Shown: piece after piece, positions 52,831 through 64,000 of the stretch | Numbering within the stretch: position 1 is the stretch's first letter | Layout of the letters: each line of letters starts with the position of its first letter | Origin: Dactylonectria macrodidyma | Taxonomy: Eukaryota > Ascomycota > Sordariomycetes > Hypocreales > Nectriaceae | Assembly: GCA_020744425.1 (NCBI GenBank) | Contig: JAGMUV010000027.1 | Location: forward strand, 930,001 to 994,000 | DNA: 64,000 nucleotides | Direction of reading: 5' to 3' | The notes under the pieces: model-generated | Database searches by the model: none | The model's input: the letters and a program-made list of their open reading frames with translations, nothing else | What the model was told of the DNA's origin: nothing | Position numbers and translations under genes: made by a program

Positions 52831-54083
52831 ATGTTCACTCCTGCCACTGTTTGCACCAGGTGTCTCCGGGAATGGACTGATTCTCGGTATCGTACATGCG
52901 ATAGATGTCGGTCTCGAACACGACCCTACCACTGGATTCGACGGCAACCTAACGTTCCTGAGAACACCATCCCTTCAATTCTTCCACCCAACTTCGATCC
53001 GTTTCACAATTCTATAAACCTGACGCCTCTAACGGGAGGTCCTTTATCAGGGAATCCTCCGCCGAACTGTGTGAAACTTGCTGTGGGCTTGTTAGAAGAT
53101 GAATTCGACCTGCGAGAGGTGGCTTCGCGAGAATTTCCACCAGAAATCTCTTCTTCCCATATTCGGTCTTCCATCAGCCTATACGAAGATGAGATGTTAG
53201 CTGCATCCCAAAGATCAATATGCTGTTCGTGCGGCAAGTTTTTCACAGGATATGTATATCAAATTGACGATCACGATAATTTCATCCAAACCCACCAAAC
53301 GAGCTTGGATCGATGTGGCCTTCACGAAGATTCTTGGGATTTCTGTAGTCAATGCTATACAGCCATTAGACGCAGCAGCATTCCCAAATTTTCGGCGGAA
53401 AACTTTGTCAACGTCTCAATGTGCCAGCATTATCCATCGGCATTGGAAGACCTTACGCCCGTCGAGGAATGCCTTATCGCGAAATGCCACCCTGTTGGTA
53501 CGATCCTCAAATTGCGACCTGGTGGCCATGCCTCTCCAACAAACTACAATGCGTTGCGAGGCCACATGATTGTCATTCCGCAAGACCCTGGACCCCTCCT
53601 TCAGATCCTCCCAAGCCCTGAACTGAGGTTAGACAATCTATTCAAGGTCTTCTGGCTTGGTAAACACCGTCCCACCAATCAGGATCTAAAACCGTTCTTA
53701 CGCGTTCGAAAGGACAAAGTTCTGACGGCGTTGCATTATCTTGTCCAGCACAACCATCTTTATCACGATATCACAATCAACCATACGATGACAGACGCCT
53801 GGCCTTCCGACTTTATCCCGCCTGAAATCGCTGATAGCATCATTCATCTTGAGGATCCGGATCATCACGAACGCGAAGGATATAGTGTTAGCCTTCAAAC
53901 TGGGAACTATGAAAATGACTTCCAGGCGGCTCAAGATGAGGCATTTCTTCCCAATGACAATGATCCGTTCGTGACCGGCTCAGTCTACACGGATGTCAAT
54001 GGAGAACGGACGGATTCTAACCTTCGGTTGATTGATGCCTTGTTAGGAGTGGTAACAGGCAACACGCGTTGGGTGGATGAAAC
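52831..54083 (+). pseudogene. Helitron-type protein, DUF6570-like N-terminal part, cut by hAT copy 2
   Basis: Open from ATG 52831. Cys pairs (CTRCLREW, CDRC and later ICCSCGKFF, FCSQC) precede LTPVEECLIAKCHPVGTILK, NYNALRGHMIVIPQDPGPLL and VLTALHYLVQHNHLYHDITI. This is the module found at the N-terminus of fungal Helitron Rep-helicases (DUF6570-like). After about residue 415 (VTGNTRWVDETR) the frame enters the hAT inverted repeat at 54084 and stops at 54129. No Rep or helicase domain of this lineage follows in the window. Sequence upstream to 52555 could hold more of the N-terminus. Confidence 0.7.
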
Positions 54084-57000
54084 CAGGGTTGGAAATCGAT
54101 CGACCAATCGATTTGATCGATTCGATTAATCGATTCGATTTCGATTTCGATCGATCGATCGGAGCTTGTCGGTCGATCGATATCGATCGATTACAGGCCC
54201 TGATGGATCGATATCTTATCGATCAAACGTTCAATCGATCGATTTGATCGTCGATTGCCACATGCACCAAGGGTGTCCCGGGTAGGTAGCGGTGGTGCGA
54301 ACCATTCTATCACTAGACGCGTCGCCGCGTCAACCGCGACGCGAGACACGTCTCGAAGAAGGCGTCGGGCGAGCGGCCAATTCAGGGGTAGAGAACTCCC
54401 TGCGCTTGCGCGATGGTCCTTGGCTGCTGGTCCTCCGCTCTGCTCAATCGACTTCACAAAACAACCTGTCCAAGTCGACCTCAAAGGTTGGACCCTTACC
54501 AGCCTCGCAGCATTCGATTTGGTCTCTGCATTCTCTGCGGGGCATTTGCCATCGCGCCATGGACTCGTTCGATGAAGAGGTAGAGGATATCGCCTCAACG
54601 CCGCCGCCGCCCTCCGAGCTGTCAACCAGTTCGGCCTCGACGAAATCTGCACCCAGCAGGTTTCCAGACTATGAGGCTTGGACGACCGATAAATTCAAGC
54701 GTTTCCCCGGTTTCACGATATGTCACGACCCTTCTCGAGAGCGGACATGGTGGTGGCAATTCGGATTCAGAATGAAGGACAACAGGTCGCAACCCCACAA
54801 GATCGTATGGATATGCGAGAGATGCTTCCTCCGCAACAGGCTGAAGACTACACATTATGTCTTCATCGCTTCCACTGCAGGAGGCATTGTCCGGCATCTG
54901 AGCAGGGAGCATAAGGTCGTGGTTTGTGCCATCTCTCCGCGCCCTGTCTCGCGTCGCTCGATGATGCGCGCTAACTTGTCAGCCGCCTTCTAGACAAAGG
55001 GCAGGCCCAGCTGCCGGTGCAGAACGGAACCTACTTGATATGCTTCACGCCGATCCAACGAACCCTCGAGACCAGACCCTTCTCGGCAATCTGCATACGT
55101 TATTCGATCCGAAGATGAATCAATTGCTCCTGCTCGACTGGCTTACACACGATAACCTTCCGTTCAACCTCGTAAACTCTGACCGTTTCAGACGACTCCT
55201 TCTCTACAACAACCCGTCTCTTCAGGAAGGCCAGATACCAACGGGCAAGACGCTTGTGAATCTGCTATCGAACGAGTACGAACGAGCCCTTGGTCCCCTT
55301 CGCACGGTCCTTCAAAATGCAAGAAGTATGATTCATTTTACTTTCGATGGCTGGACTTCTCGACAAAACACGTCATTCCTTGGCATCAACGCCCACTTTA
55401 TCGACCGAGATTGGAAACAATGGAGAATCCTTTTGGCTCTGCCAGCCCTCAGGAAACGCCATACTGGAGCCGCGCTGGCGGATGAAGTTGCAGATACAAT
55501 ATGCACGTTTGGTCTTGAAGAAAAGTACCGGCCCGCGCGTCAACTCTCTTGCACTGGTCGGCAAACTGACAGTATTACTCCGTTTCAGAATAGGATACTT
55601 CACACTTGACAACGCTACGAACAATGATACGGCAATGGAAGCGCTTGCTGCCGAGTTCGATTTCGACAAACATGAGCGCCGCATTCGCTGTGGCCCTCAT
55701 TTTCTGAATCTGACAGTTCGAGCTATGATGTACGGGAGCAAACGAGACAATTTCGACGAGCTGCTTGCTCACTGGGGCGATAAGGACTTCATGACCGAAG
55801 AGGAGCAACGCCAGTTGTCTGACGCTATCAACGAGCTGGCGACCGACGACGAGTTCGGTGTGCCGAGTATGGAGGAAGACTTCGAGCTCGAAATAGGCCT
55901 TGAGGAGGGCGAGAACCAGTACCCAGTCCCCGAGACGATTAACGCGGAGGAAGTGGACAAGTACCGCAAGTTTGGGCCGTTTGGTAAGCTACACAATATT
56001 GGCATTGCTCTTCGAACGAGCAGTCAACTTCTCGAGGACTTTTATGAAGCTCAACGGCAAACCGCCCCGACCGAACCTGTCCTTGCTTGGGTTCAAAACG
56101 TCTGCACTCGCTGGCAATCCGATGAGGCAATGGCCTCACGCGCTCTGCTGAAACGTGCAGCTTTGAACAGGATGCTGTCCACCATCGAAGAACGATGGCT
56201 TAGCGAAGGCGGCAAAGAGCGAGACAAATCAGCTATACTGAAAGATAAGCTTTCGCTTGAGGAATGGAAGGTTGTTGCCGCGATTCAGAAGGTCCTTCAA
56301 CCGTTCAAGGTTGCCTCAAAGCAACTCCAGGGTGAAGGTGTTGCTGGTCTCCGCTCAACCGCAGGAGGATTCGATGAGTACTTCCAGGTGGTGGAGATGC
56401 TCCTTGACCATCTCGAGCTTGCAGTTCAAGGAGTGGTAATCGAAGAGAATGACGACCAGATGATGGAAGAGATTCAATTGTTCGATGATATGGATCCGAA
56501 AACCCGGCGGCTTTTGAAGATTTACATCAAGCTCGCGTGGAAGAAGTTAAACGACTATTATGGCAAGCTGACCTCGACCGCATACGTAGCGGCAGTCGTG
56601 TTCCACCCTTGCAAGAAATGGCGAGCTCTAGAGCGGCTTTGGAACCAACTCCCGTCTCGCCAAACCTCAGAATGGAAGAAGACGTATGAGAAGAGCTTAA
56701 GAGGAGTATGGGAAGAGAGGTACAAGAGCATGGCTCGCGAGGCAGCTTGCAATGCCGCTTCAGCAATTGGGAGCAATAGTGGTTTGGACTACATTGAGCG
56801 TCGACTGGCATTTAGTCGGTCATTGACTTGTCCCAACTCCGAAGGGCGACAAAGCAAACGACCAAGGCAGTCAATCGAGTCGCCGGAACAGGACGAGCTG
56901 GACCAGTATCTATCTGAGCCACCGGTGGATAACATGGCATACAAAGCAGATCCGGTTGCTTGGTGGAGGGACGTCGGCGTTGTGCGCTTTCCCCGGCTGT

Positions 57001-57438
57001 CTTATATGGCTGTTGACTTTCTTACTATCCCCTCGTCTTCAGCAGAAACCGAGAGAGATTTCAGTAGTTGCGGGAGGATGGTAACGCCACTCAGATCTCG
57101 CCTACGACGGCATGTTGTGGCCATGGCTCAATGCCTTCGTTCCTGGAGTAAAGCTGGCATTTATCAGCCGAGTCTTCCTCTTGGTCTTCTCGAAGGTGAC
57201 AATTGGAGGCAAGTTCTTCAAGTGGTTGGCAGAATCACAGTAGATATGGATAAGGAGGACCGGCCTTGATCGATTTGATCGTCGATCGATATCGATCGAT
57301 CGATTTTAATTGACGATCGATCGATATCGATCGACTGAGAGGGCCGCTCGATCGATATCGATCGATCAGATGCGTTGATCGATATAAATCGATCGATCAG
57401 GGCTCAGAATCGATCTATACGATCGATTTCCAAGCCTG
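54084..57438 (+). mobile_element. Complete hAT element, copy 2 (3355 bp)
   Basis: Left end CAGGGTTGGAAATCGATCG (54084-54102) and right end, read inward, CAGGCTTGGAAATCGATCG (57420-57438) form 19-bp TIRs with one mismatch. Both subterminal regions (54095-54252 and 57270-57430) are ATCGAT palindrome arrays. Flanking octamers GATGAAAC and ATTTGAAG do not match, so there is no target duplication. Left and right flanks are two different Helitron lineages. Confidence 0.9.
54559..57269 (+). CDS. hAT transposase, copy 2, about 861 aa
   Basis: Three exons. Exon 1 is 54559-54921 (start [13 protein letters not shown]). Intron 1 ends at 54982 (CTAAC branch, TTGTCAG acceptor); its donor is GTTTGT at 54922 or GTCGTG at 54916, both in phase. 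Exon 2 is 54983-55524. Intron 2 is 55525-55588 (64 bp, GTACCG..TTTCAG). Exon 3 is 55589-57269. The N-terminus has a BED-like finger ([31 protein letters not shown]). [20 protein letters not shown] and [14 protein letters not shown] hold the first catalytic acids. The C-terminus has [14 protein letters not shown] for dimerisation. No stop remains, and this is a good candidate for an active transposase. About 22 substitutions separate it from copy 1 over 2.2 kb. Confidence 0.9.
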
Positions 57439-57664
57439 ATTTGAAGAGCTCCCAGTCCTACCCGAAGAGCTAGATATTGTACTCCTGCGGCCGCCTAATA
57501 TGGACGGCGACCCTCGCTTCCAGCAGCAGTTTGCTCGCGATTTCCGGGTACGCCGCTCATGCCTGTTGATTTGGCTGCATTACTTACAGCGCCACCACCC
57601 GGGCTATCGCGATATCGTCGTGAGGCAGGATCGCCTGCAACGGCTTCCTCTTGACGGCAGCATA
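57439..57664 (+). pseudogene. Helitron protein segment between hAT and pogo elements
   Basis: Reads FEELPVLPEELDIVLLRPPN, then FARDFRVRRSCLLIWLHYLQ and RHHPGYRDIVV up to DGSI. The pogo element B starts at 57665. When that element and one TA are left out, the frame passes directly into VDSVASQVADIPDG at 59897. The segment is homologous in position to part of the module at 52831-54083 but clearly diverged, so the two are not one gene. The start codon lies left of the hAT insertion and is absent. Confidence 0.75.
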
Positions 57665-59896
57665 CCATCCACAACCCCTCTTTCGGCACAACCCCTCTTT
57701 CGGCAAGCAAAATAAAAAAGCCACCACCAAAAATCACCAACTTTACGTACATAGAACTGGACCAAATTGATAGAAATGCGTCAAAATCTTCGTTCATAAA
57801 TAACGAATAGGTTCATCTATTGTACCCTGGGCTTTTTGACAAGCCGCCCTGATCGCGTGGTGAGTTGGCGGGGTATGGTTTCCTCTCTGACTTCGATGAC
57901 CGAGCCAGCCTCCGATTCTGACTCCTGCTCGCTTGAACAGACCGATTCCAGTCCAACAGCCATATTTTGGGTCTCCTCTTCTATTATAGCTTCTCCACCG
58001 GATAGGGTCTCCCCAAGAGTCATAAAACGTTTGTTAGGATTCGGCACCGCCTTCCTCTTCTTCCCTCTTTGCAAGCGAGCCAATTCTTCCTCTAGGCTAG
58101 CAATCCTCACAGTATGCGCCGCTACCGTCTGCTGTTGAGCCTCAAAGCCCTTGGCTATCACGTTGTACCGTCTCCGCGTTTTTGGTGTTTTGTTCAGCCC
58201 GAGATCACGAATTTGACGGCTCGTTTGTGGTGTATCGTCCGAGTCAAAATACGGCCTGGGTTCGGGGGTTGCTCTTGGGTTGCCCTTTGGCCTATCTTGT
58301 TGGATTTCTGGATGCCTCAGTGCCTTGGTATGTGAGATCGGCCAGTTCCCAGTAACCCTCCAGCCGGAGAGTATGTTCTTCTTAGTTATTCCAACTTGAC
58401 GCGCCTTGGCGTAGACCCTGATGAAGTTGACCTTGTCCATTGGAGTGGAATCAGTCAATGAAGCGAACTTTTCCAACTCTCGTCGATATGCGGCCTTGGA
58501 GGCATTGAATACTCCATTGTCAAGTGGTTGGAGTCCATGAGAGCAGTGTGCTGGCAGATAGCAGCAATAAACGTTGTTCAAAAAGCACGTGGCCATCCAT
58601 TCATCCTTCCGTCACTCAGTAGTGAGCTTGAACCGAGGTAAACGAAGAACATACCGTTGCGTGGCTCCCATGACCATCTAAAATGATCAGTCTCGCGTCA
58701 GAGTCGTCGGCTGGCATTGTCTGGGGTAGATAAACTCTTTCAAGCCATTCAACGCCAATGTGGTCGTCAGTCCATCCGTTAGGCGAAGTTATGTAATACC
58801 AGTCTGCTATCTCCTTGAATTCGTCAAGAAACCACTGTTTCTGCAGTTCTTTCCCCTTGAAGATTATGCCTGGAATCAAAGCGCGGCCGTCAGCAGTGAT
58901 GGCTTCGATAAATGAAGTCCAATTCCGAGTTTGTGGTCCTTTGAGAAATGCCTTCCGCTTCGGGTCCGCGCTTCCAACAACCAGGCTATCCAGGCCTAAA
59001 TAAAGAGAATTAGTCGGTCGAATTTCAAACACTGGCAAGGAATATAGGTATATGCTTGCCGAAACCAGTCATAATGCCTCCTTCATCAACGTTGACGGTG
59101 TTTTCGGGCTTGATCCAGCCGTACTGGCCCTCCCTGATATCAAAGTACCAATGAACCGCTTTGGGTGTGAAAGAGTCGAACCTCTTGGCTTCTTGACGTC
59201 TACCCATCTTGGTCTTTAGATCTGCGCGGCGACTGATAAACTTGATCACCCAGTTGCGTCCTAAGTCGGGATGTTCGCCCTGCTGTCTCAGCAGGCCCAT
59301 GACACAGGCGCGAATCTGACTGTGGGACGGAGGGTAGCCCAAGGACTCCTGCCGGAGTATCCAGGCAGCCAATCTATCCTCTTGGTTCTTGGACAAGCGT
59401 CGATGAGGGTGGATCTGTTCTTTAACGGCCCCGCGGCCGTTAAGTCTGTCGACTAGAGTGCTTCGAGGCACTCCACGTCTCTGAGCGGCTTGAGGAGGTG
59501 AAACGCCATCATCAGTAACATCCAAGATAGCCTCTGCCATGTTTTCCTCTGTATATTTCCATCGAGGTCTCGACCTAGGCATTTTCTTGTCGTTGTCGCA
59601 GACAAAGGTCAAAAAACACGGGAAAGAGCGGTGAGGAGTTTGATGGTTAAACCAACACTATTTCCATAGCACAGCATGCATAGATCGCGTACCCCGCACA
59701 GCCTAAGAGAGCTAAAGTCATTAACTCCAATCATTTCTATAATCGATAGAGGCATTGTCCTCTAAGTAGCTATTTACTTTGGTCAATTCTGGTATAAGTG
59801 AAGTTGGTGAGTTTTGGTGAAGCTTTTTTTATTTTGCTTGCCGAAAGAGGGGGTATGCCGAAAGAGGGGGTATGCCGAAAGAGGGGTTATGGATGG
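57665..59896 (-). mobile_element. pogo/Fot1-type element B (2232 bp) inside the Helitron
   Basis: TIRs begin CCATCCACAACCCCTCTTTC (left) and, read inward at the right, CCATCCATAACCCCTCTTTC. TA flanks both sides (57663-57664 and 59897-59898). The CCGAAAGAGGGG unit is repeated twice at the left end and three times at the right. It encodes one minus-strand transposase. The exact TA duplication and the intact frame around it indicate recent insertion. Confidence 0.93.
57817..59582 (-). CDS. pogo/Fot1 DDE transposase B, 550 aa
   Basis: Three exons: 59582-59060, 58995-58655 and 58605-57817. Intron 1 (64 bp) seems to start GCAAGC and end TTTAG, a GC..AG intron. It gives GFGLDSLVVGS exactly as in transposase A. 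Intron 2 (49 bp) is GTATGT..GGAAG. Start at MPRSRPRWKYTEEN is set by homology to A. A psq-type HTH (DGVSPPQAAQRRGVPRSTLV) and a CENP-B-type HTH are followed by catalytic acids in NVDEGGIMTG, IILDGHGSH and LQPLDNGVFNASK. A coiled-coil-like segment and basic tail end the protein. No stops remain. Confidence 0.92.
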
Positions 59897-62800
59897 TAGT
59901 TGATTCCGTTGCTAGCCAAGTGGCTGACATACCTGACGGCGAGGTCCCCCAAGGCCCTGTTGAGGAGGTAGTAGAAGAGGATCCTTGCGATGCCGACGCA
60001 TCAGCGATCCCGAATTTGCAGGTTACCGATACCGAATTAAACGCCCTGCAGTCCCGATTCCTTAATGGTACCCCTGACCCTGAGCGTATGGCTGATCTTG
60101 AGCATATGCCGCTTGGCGCGCAGGCTCAACACCAGATGCCGTTGCCTTCCATTCGCAGGACCCCTATCAACGAATTCAACCGTTCCCAGCCGCTGTTAAC
60201 GCTCGCGTTCCCTACCCTCTACCCTGACGGCAAGGCGGACTTCGTGGAGCCTCGCCTACGGAGCATCACGTACCAGGACTACCTTGCACATGCGATGAGA
60301 TGGCAAGACGGACGTTTTGCCCGCCATAAGACGTGGCCCTTCGTCGCCCTCAACACGCTGTTACGTGCGCAGGTCCGAAAGCGAAGCAACTACTTCGTCA
60401 AGCAACACGAAGGCCGCCGTCAAGCCCTTACACGCGCTGACCTAGAGGAAGCGATGGCTAAGCCTGACGAGCCAGAGGCTCAGGCACTGATCCAGTCGAT
60501 CACGCGCCAAGCCGCTGTAATCAGGGGCACCCGGCCGTATTGGTATAAGCAAAGGAAGGAATTGGAAGCATATGCCTATAATCTAGGCAGGCCTGGCGTT
60601 TTCGCTACTGCAAGTGCAGCTGATTACCACTGGGAATCCCTATACCGTCATATGCCTCGATTCCACGAGTGGCAAGCAGCTCCTGAGGCGAGCCGGATGG
60701 CCCTGTCCCGGCAACTACTGCGAGACAACGCCCACATCGCCGCTTACCACTTCCATAAGCGTTATACGCTGTTTAGAACCATTGTCCTGAAGCAGAAGTT
60801 TAACCTAATGGACTTTTGGGGTCGCTATGGCAGGGCAGGGGGTCCAGTCACCACCACGGCCTCTATTGGTTAAATAGCCATCCAGACTTAGATCCTGACA
60901 ATGATCAGTCCCGGGAGCGATTCGCCCATATCTGGGGATATCACGTATCTGCTGTTAACCCAGAGCCTCAGCGAATACAGGCGCCTGGGGAAGGGAACCC
61001 CCTGATCCTTAATCTATTGCAGCAGCCCCTTACCGTTGGGTTCCTATCAATGGTAGTTAACCGCGTGCAACGACACCGCTGTAATAACTATTGTATGCAG
61101 CTCAATAAACATACCAAGCAGGTCGAGTGCCGCTTTGGATTTCCTCACGGGCAACGCCTACTAGCCTCCCTAGACAAGGTTCCTCATTCTAAGCACTGGA
61201 GCTTCAGGGGCGAGCGGAATGATAGCCAGATTAACCACTATAACCGCTTGCTTACAATTGCGTGGCTGGCCAATACAGATATCTCCCCCTGCACGAGCCT
61301 ACAGCAGGTAATCGATTACGCAGCCAAATACTGCTCCAAGTCGGAAAAGAAAAGTGAGTCTTTTGCCCAGATTGGGAAGGCCCTGATGCCCCGGGTCAAG
61401 GACCATAACCCCCTTATTTCCTTCACGTCAAAGTTCCTAAATCAGCTAGTTGCTGAGCGGGATTACTCAAAGCAGGAGGTTTGCCACTTGCTCCTCGGCC
61501 TGCCGTTACAGGAGGGCTCACGAACCTGCCTATATGTTGATTGCCGTAATCCTGACAAGCATTCCCGCTCCCTACGGATCGATGGCGATGAGGTTGACGA
61601 GGCCCCCAACGTCTACGAAAAGTACTGTCGACGCCCAGAAGCCCTAGAGGACCTGACCTACGTTTCCTTTCTCAAATACTGGAATTTCTGCTCTAGGGAC
61701 CCTTCCAAGTGGAAGCAATGGCAGCCAGGCAACGTCAATGGCAGGCCTCGTGTATTGGTCTACTTTCCTCGCTATCAGGCTGATCCAGAAGGTCAACAGT
61801 GGCCAGATTACTGCCGTGTAAAGCTAACATTGAACCACCCACATCGCCGGCTTGATGAGCTCCTCACATTTGACGGCCAGCGTTTTAATTCTCACGCTAA
61901 GGCCTTCTCCTATTGTTGGCAGCACCACAGTCATGGTGATGACCATTACGGCCGGCCAAAAGAGGCTCAATTACAACCTCAAGAGGATCAGTACGAGACT
62001 CTGCCTGTGGAGGAGGAATTTGATGACGAAGACTCGATCCGCCTCGCCGCCCTTTTACCTGACAAACCCCTTACCCAGGAAGGTCTTGACCTACTTGGCC
62101 GCCGCGATATTGTCACGGCATCACCCTGCCAACTGCACGTGACCCACGCTCTGTACATAGCATCCGCCCATTGTGGCATCTCCATACTTCCTCCCTCAAG
62201 GCACAACTACGTTGTTGACCCATACCCACGTTCGCCCTGTGATAGATATCGACGTCAATTACGACTGGACACGGCATGTCGGCACTTATCCCGAATTTCG
62301 AGACAGCTACTGGAAAGACCTTATCGCTAGCCACCCTATAGCCAACGATGTGGAGGTCCTTGGCCCTCACTGGCGTGATCAGCTGAACCCACAACAACGG
62401 CTCGTGTACGACACCTTCATGGGCCACTTCCAGGCGCAAAGTCTTACTCAAATCCTTCTCCACGTTGACGGCGGTGGTGGTACAGGCAAGTCCTTCCTTA
62501 TCAAGGTGCTATCCTCCCATCTCCAGGCGGCTGCCCTACCGAATCCTAGCCCTATTTGTCGCGTAGCGCCAACAGGCGTTGCGAGTAACCAGATACAAGG
62601 CAGCACCATTCATTCGTTGCTACGCCTCCCAGTAGGTGGTACTTTTACCGACCTTCCCCCAACCGACGCGGCCGCCCTTCAGTCCCGCCTACGGCACGTC
62701 AAATACCTCGTTATCGATGAAAAGAGCATGCTAGGGCTTGAGCAGCTAGCGCGGATCGATTCCCGCCTGCGGCAGACCTTTCCACAGCGTAGCCTCGAGT

Positions 62801-63875
62801 TCTTTGGTGGCGTGAGCGTCTTGCTGGTGGGGGATTTCTTCCAGTTACCACCCGTCCGGCAAAAGCCGCTGTATTCGACTAGCACCAACCTGTCTCCGCT
62901 GGAAAGGAGAGGGCAGGCGGCCTACCGGTTATTTGACCACACCATCTTCTTGACCACAGTACAGCGCCAAACTGGCGATGATCAGGCCCAGTTCCGTCAG
63001 GCATTGCAGGAACTGCGTGAAGTTAAGTTATCTATACCGTCATGGAACCTCCTTAGTAATCGGGTACAGGCCAAGCTAACACAGAGCGAGATTGACAGCT
63101 TCAGGGCCGCTTTGCGGGTGTATTCTACAAAGGCCCGGGTCAACGAGTACAATTACGAGCATATGGTGCACCTCAACGACCCGGCAGTACAGGTGGAAGC
63201 AAAGAATCGGGGCAACGGCGCAGGGCAGGCGCCAAGCGACAACGCTGGCAACCTATCTAACAGGTTCCCTGTTGCTAAAGGCGCCAGAGTGATGCTTACG
63301 ACTAACCTATGGCAGCCAGCTGGCCTAGTTAACGGTGCCCAGGGTACTGTATACGACATCGCCTGGAACGAAGGCACCAACCCATGGGAAGAACCCCCGG
63401 CGATTATTATGGTGGATTTCGATAGCTACGACGGGCCGCCGTATCTAACAACGAACGAGGGCAGGAAAATCGTACCCATCCTTCCAGTCACGCGTGATTT
63501 CCTAGTGGGCAACGAGATCTGCGCTCGCACCCAGTTTCCCTTGATCGTGGCATTTGCTATCACTGTTCACAAATGCCAGAGCCTAACGAAGGATCAGATA
63601 GTTACTGACCTCGCTACACGCGACTTCCAGGCCGGTATTAGTTATGTTGCCGTCTCACGAGTTACCTCGCTGCAAGGCCTACTCTTTGAGGCGCCTTTCG
63701 ATCGTCAGAGCCTCTATAACTACACGCCTACAGAAGGTTTATACGCCTGCGTTTCCTACGTACTGGGTTTATGGCTAACTATAAGGCAGGGATGAAGATG
63801 CGCCTTGCTGACCAACAACGCCGTGAGGGTCAACAGCTGACCGATCCGCCGTATCCACCACGCTACATTGACTAA
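59897..63875 (+). pseudogene. Helitron Rep-PIF1 helicase, broken by indels
   Basis: Main body of a rolling-circle Helitron protein. The first part (59897-60826) holds the Helitron N-like region (FNRSQPLLTLAFPTLYPDGK, FARHKTWPF). A small indel near 60830 shifts the frame just before the HUH motif SSHHHG. The Y2 motif YAAKYCSK is near 61315. At 62106-62249 a 139-bp insertion between two GATAT copies shifts it again. The helicase part has GGGGTGKS (Walker A, near 62470), VIDEKSM (Walker B) and ITVHKCQSLTKDQI with SYVAVSRVTSLQGL. The last intron is 63737-63789 (GTTTAT..AGGCAG), leading to GMKMRLADQQRREG and the stop at 63875. Two frame disruptions make this copy non-autonomous. Confidence 0.85.
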
Positions 63876-64000
63876 ATGGCGTTTTCCTATAAACTACAGG
63901 GAAAGGGGAAATTCGATATACAGTACATAGTTGATCGGGCCTGTCAGGAAGTGGTAGAGGAACCCCTATGTCTATCAGTCAATTCCCTGACTACAGGTTT
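63876..64000. other. Possible Helitron 3' flank at the window edge
   Basis: No Helitron terminus (hairpin plus CTRR) can be recognised before the window ends. Confidence 0.3.

Noticed and set aside
46511..57438. A Starship-type giant element as explanation of the right half
   Set aside because: No DUF3435 tyrosine-recombinase captain gene was seen. Smaller elements with their own ends explain the structure.
52831..57664. A single Helitron simply interrupted by the hAT element
   Set aside because: The two flanks overlap in domain position but differ in sequence, and no target duplication exists.

Overview
The window is a gene-poor, transposon-rich stretch of a filamentous ascomycete genome (Pezizomycotina). 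The evidence is short GT..AG introns of about 45-85 bp with CTAAC/CTGAC branch sites, fungal host families (an RTA1-like protein, an ABCB multidrug transporter, a GH16 glucanase fragment, a LisH/SOM1-like fragment) and the mix of transposons (hAT, pogo/Fot1, Tc1, MULE, Tad1-like LINE, Helitron, GCR1_C fragment). The species cannot be named from sequence alone.

Layout. 1-2195: 3' part of a hAT element. 2326-4504: two uncharacterised minus-strand fungal ORFs. 4828-7115: a patchwork of an orphan pogo-type end, a LINE endonuclease fragment fused to a broken C2H2 zinc-finger gene, and a Helitron helicase tail. 8074-10416: an F-box/ankyrin gene with about 22 repeats. 12802-16979: hAT fragments and a complete second hAT family. 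17534-18224: a Helitron helicase fragment. 18846-26390: the main host block, an RTA1-like gene diverging from an ABCB transporter of 1304 aa. 27037-29090: LINE, Tc1 and GCR1_C remnants. 29663-30709: an intact quinone-oxidoreductase-like gene. 32626-36411: a MULE interrupted by a pogo element. 38627-46340: a hAT fragment, a solo LTR, LINE pieces, truncated SOM1-like and GH16 genes, and a long 5'-truncated LINE. 46511-52546: a complete two-gene element. 52831-63875: Helitron sequences of two lineages, separated by a complete hAT copy and interrupted by a second pogo element.

The most interesting object is the element at 46511-52546. It has 25-bp terminal inverted repeats starting TTACCTCAGC (one mismatch), a perfect 8-bp target duplication (ATTCGAAG) and the same hairpin design at both ends. 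It carries two convergent genes, a RecQ-like helicase (848 aa) and a DUF6589-type protein (863 aa, after one 43-bp intron). I do not recognise this as a named transposon family. The DUF6589 protein is the best transposase candidate.

Second theme: several apparent frameshifts are unspliced introns, including two GC..AG introns in the pogo transposases. Third theme: nesting and recombination. One pogo copy sits in a Helitron ORF that becomes continuous on in-silico removal. The complete hAT copy lacks a target duplication and is flanked by two different Helitron lineages. All calls come from reading translations by eye; no database search was run.
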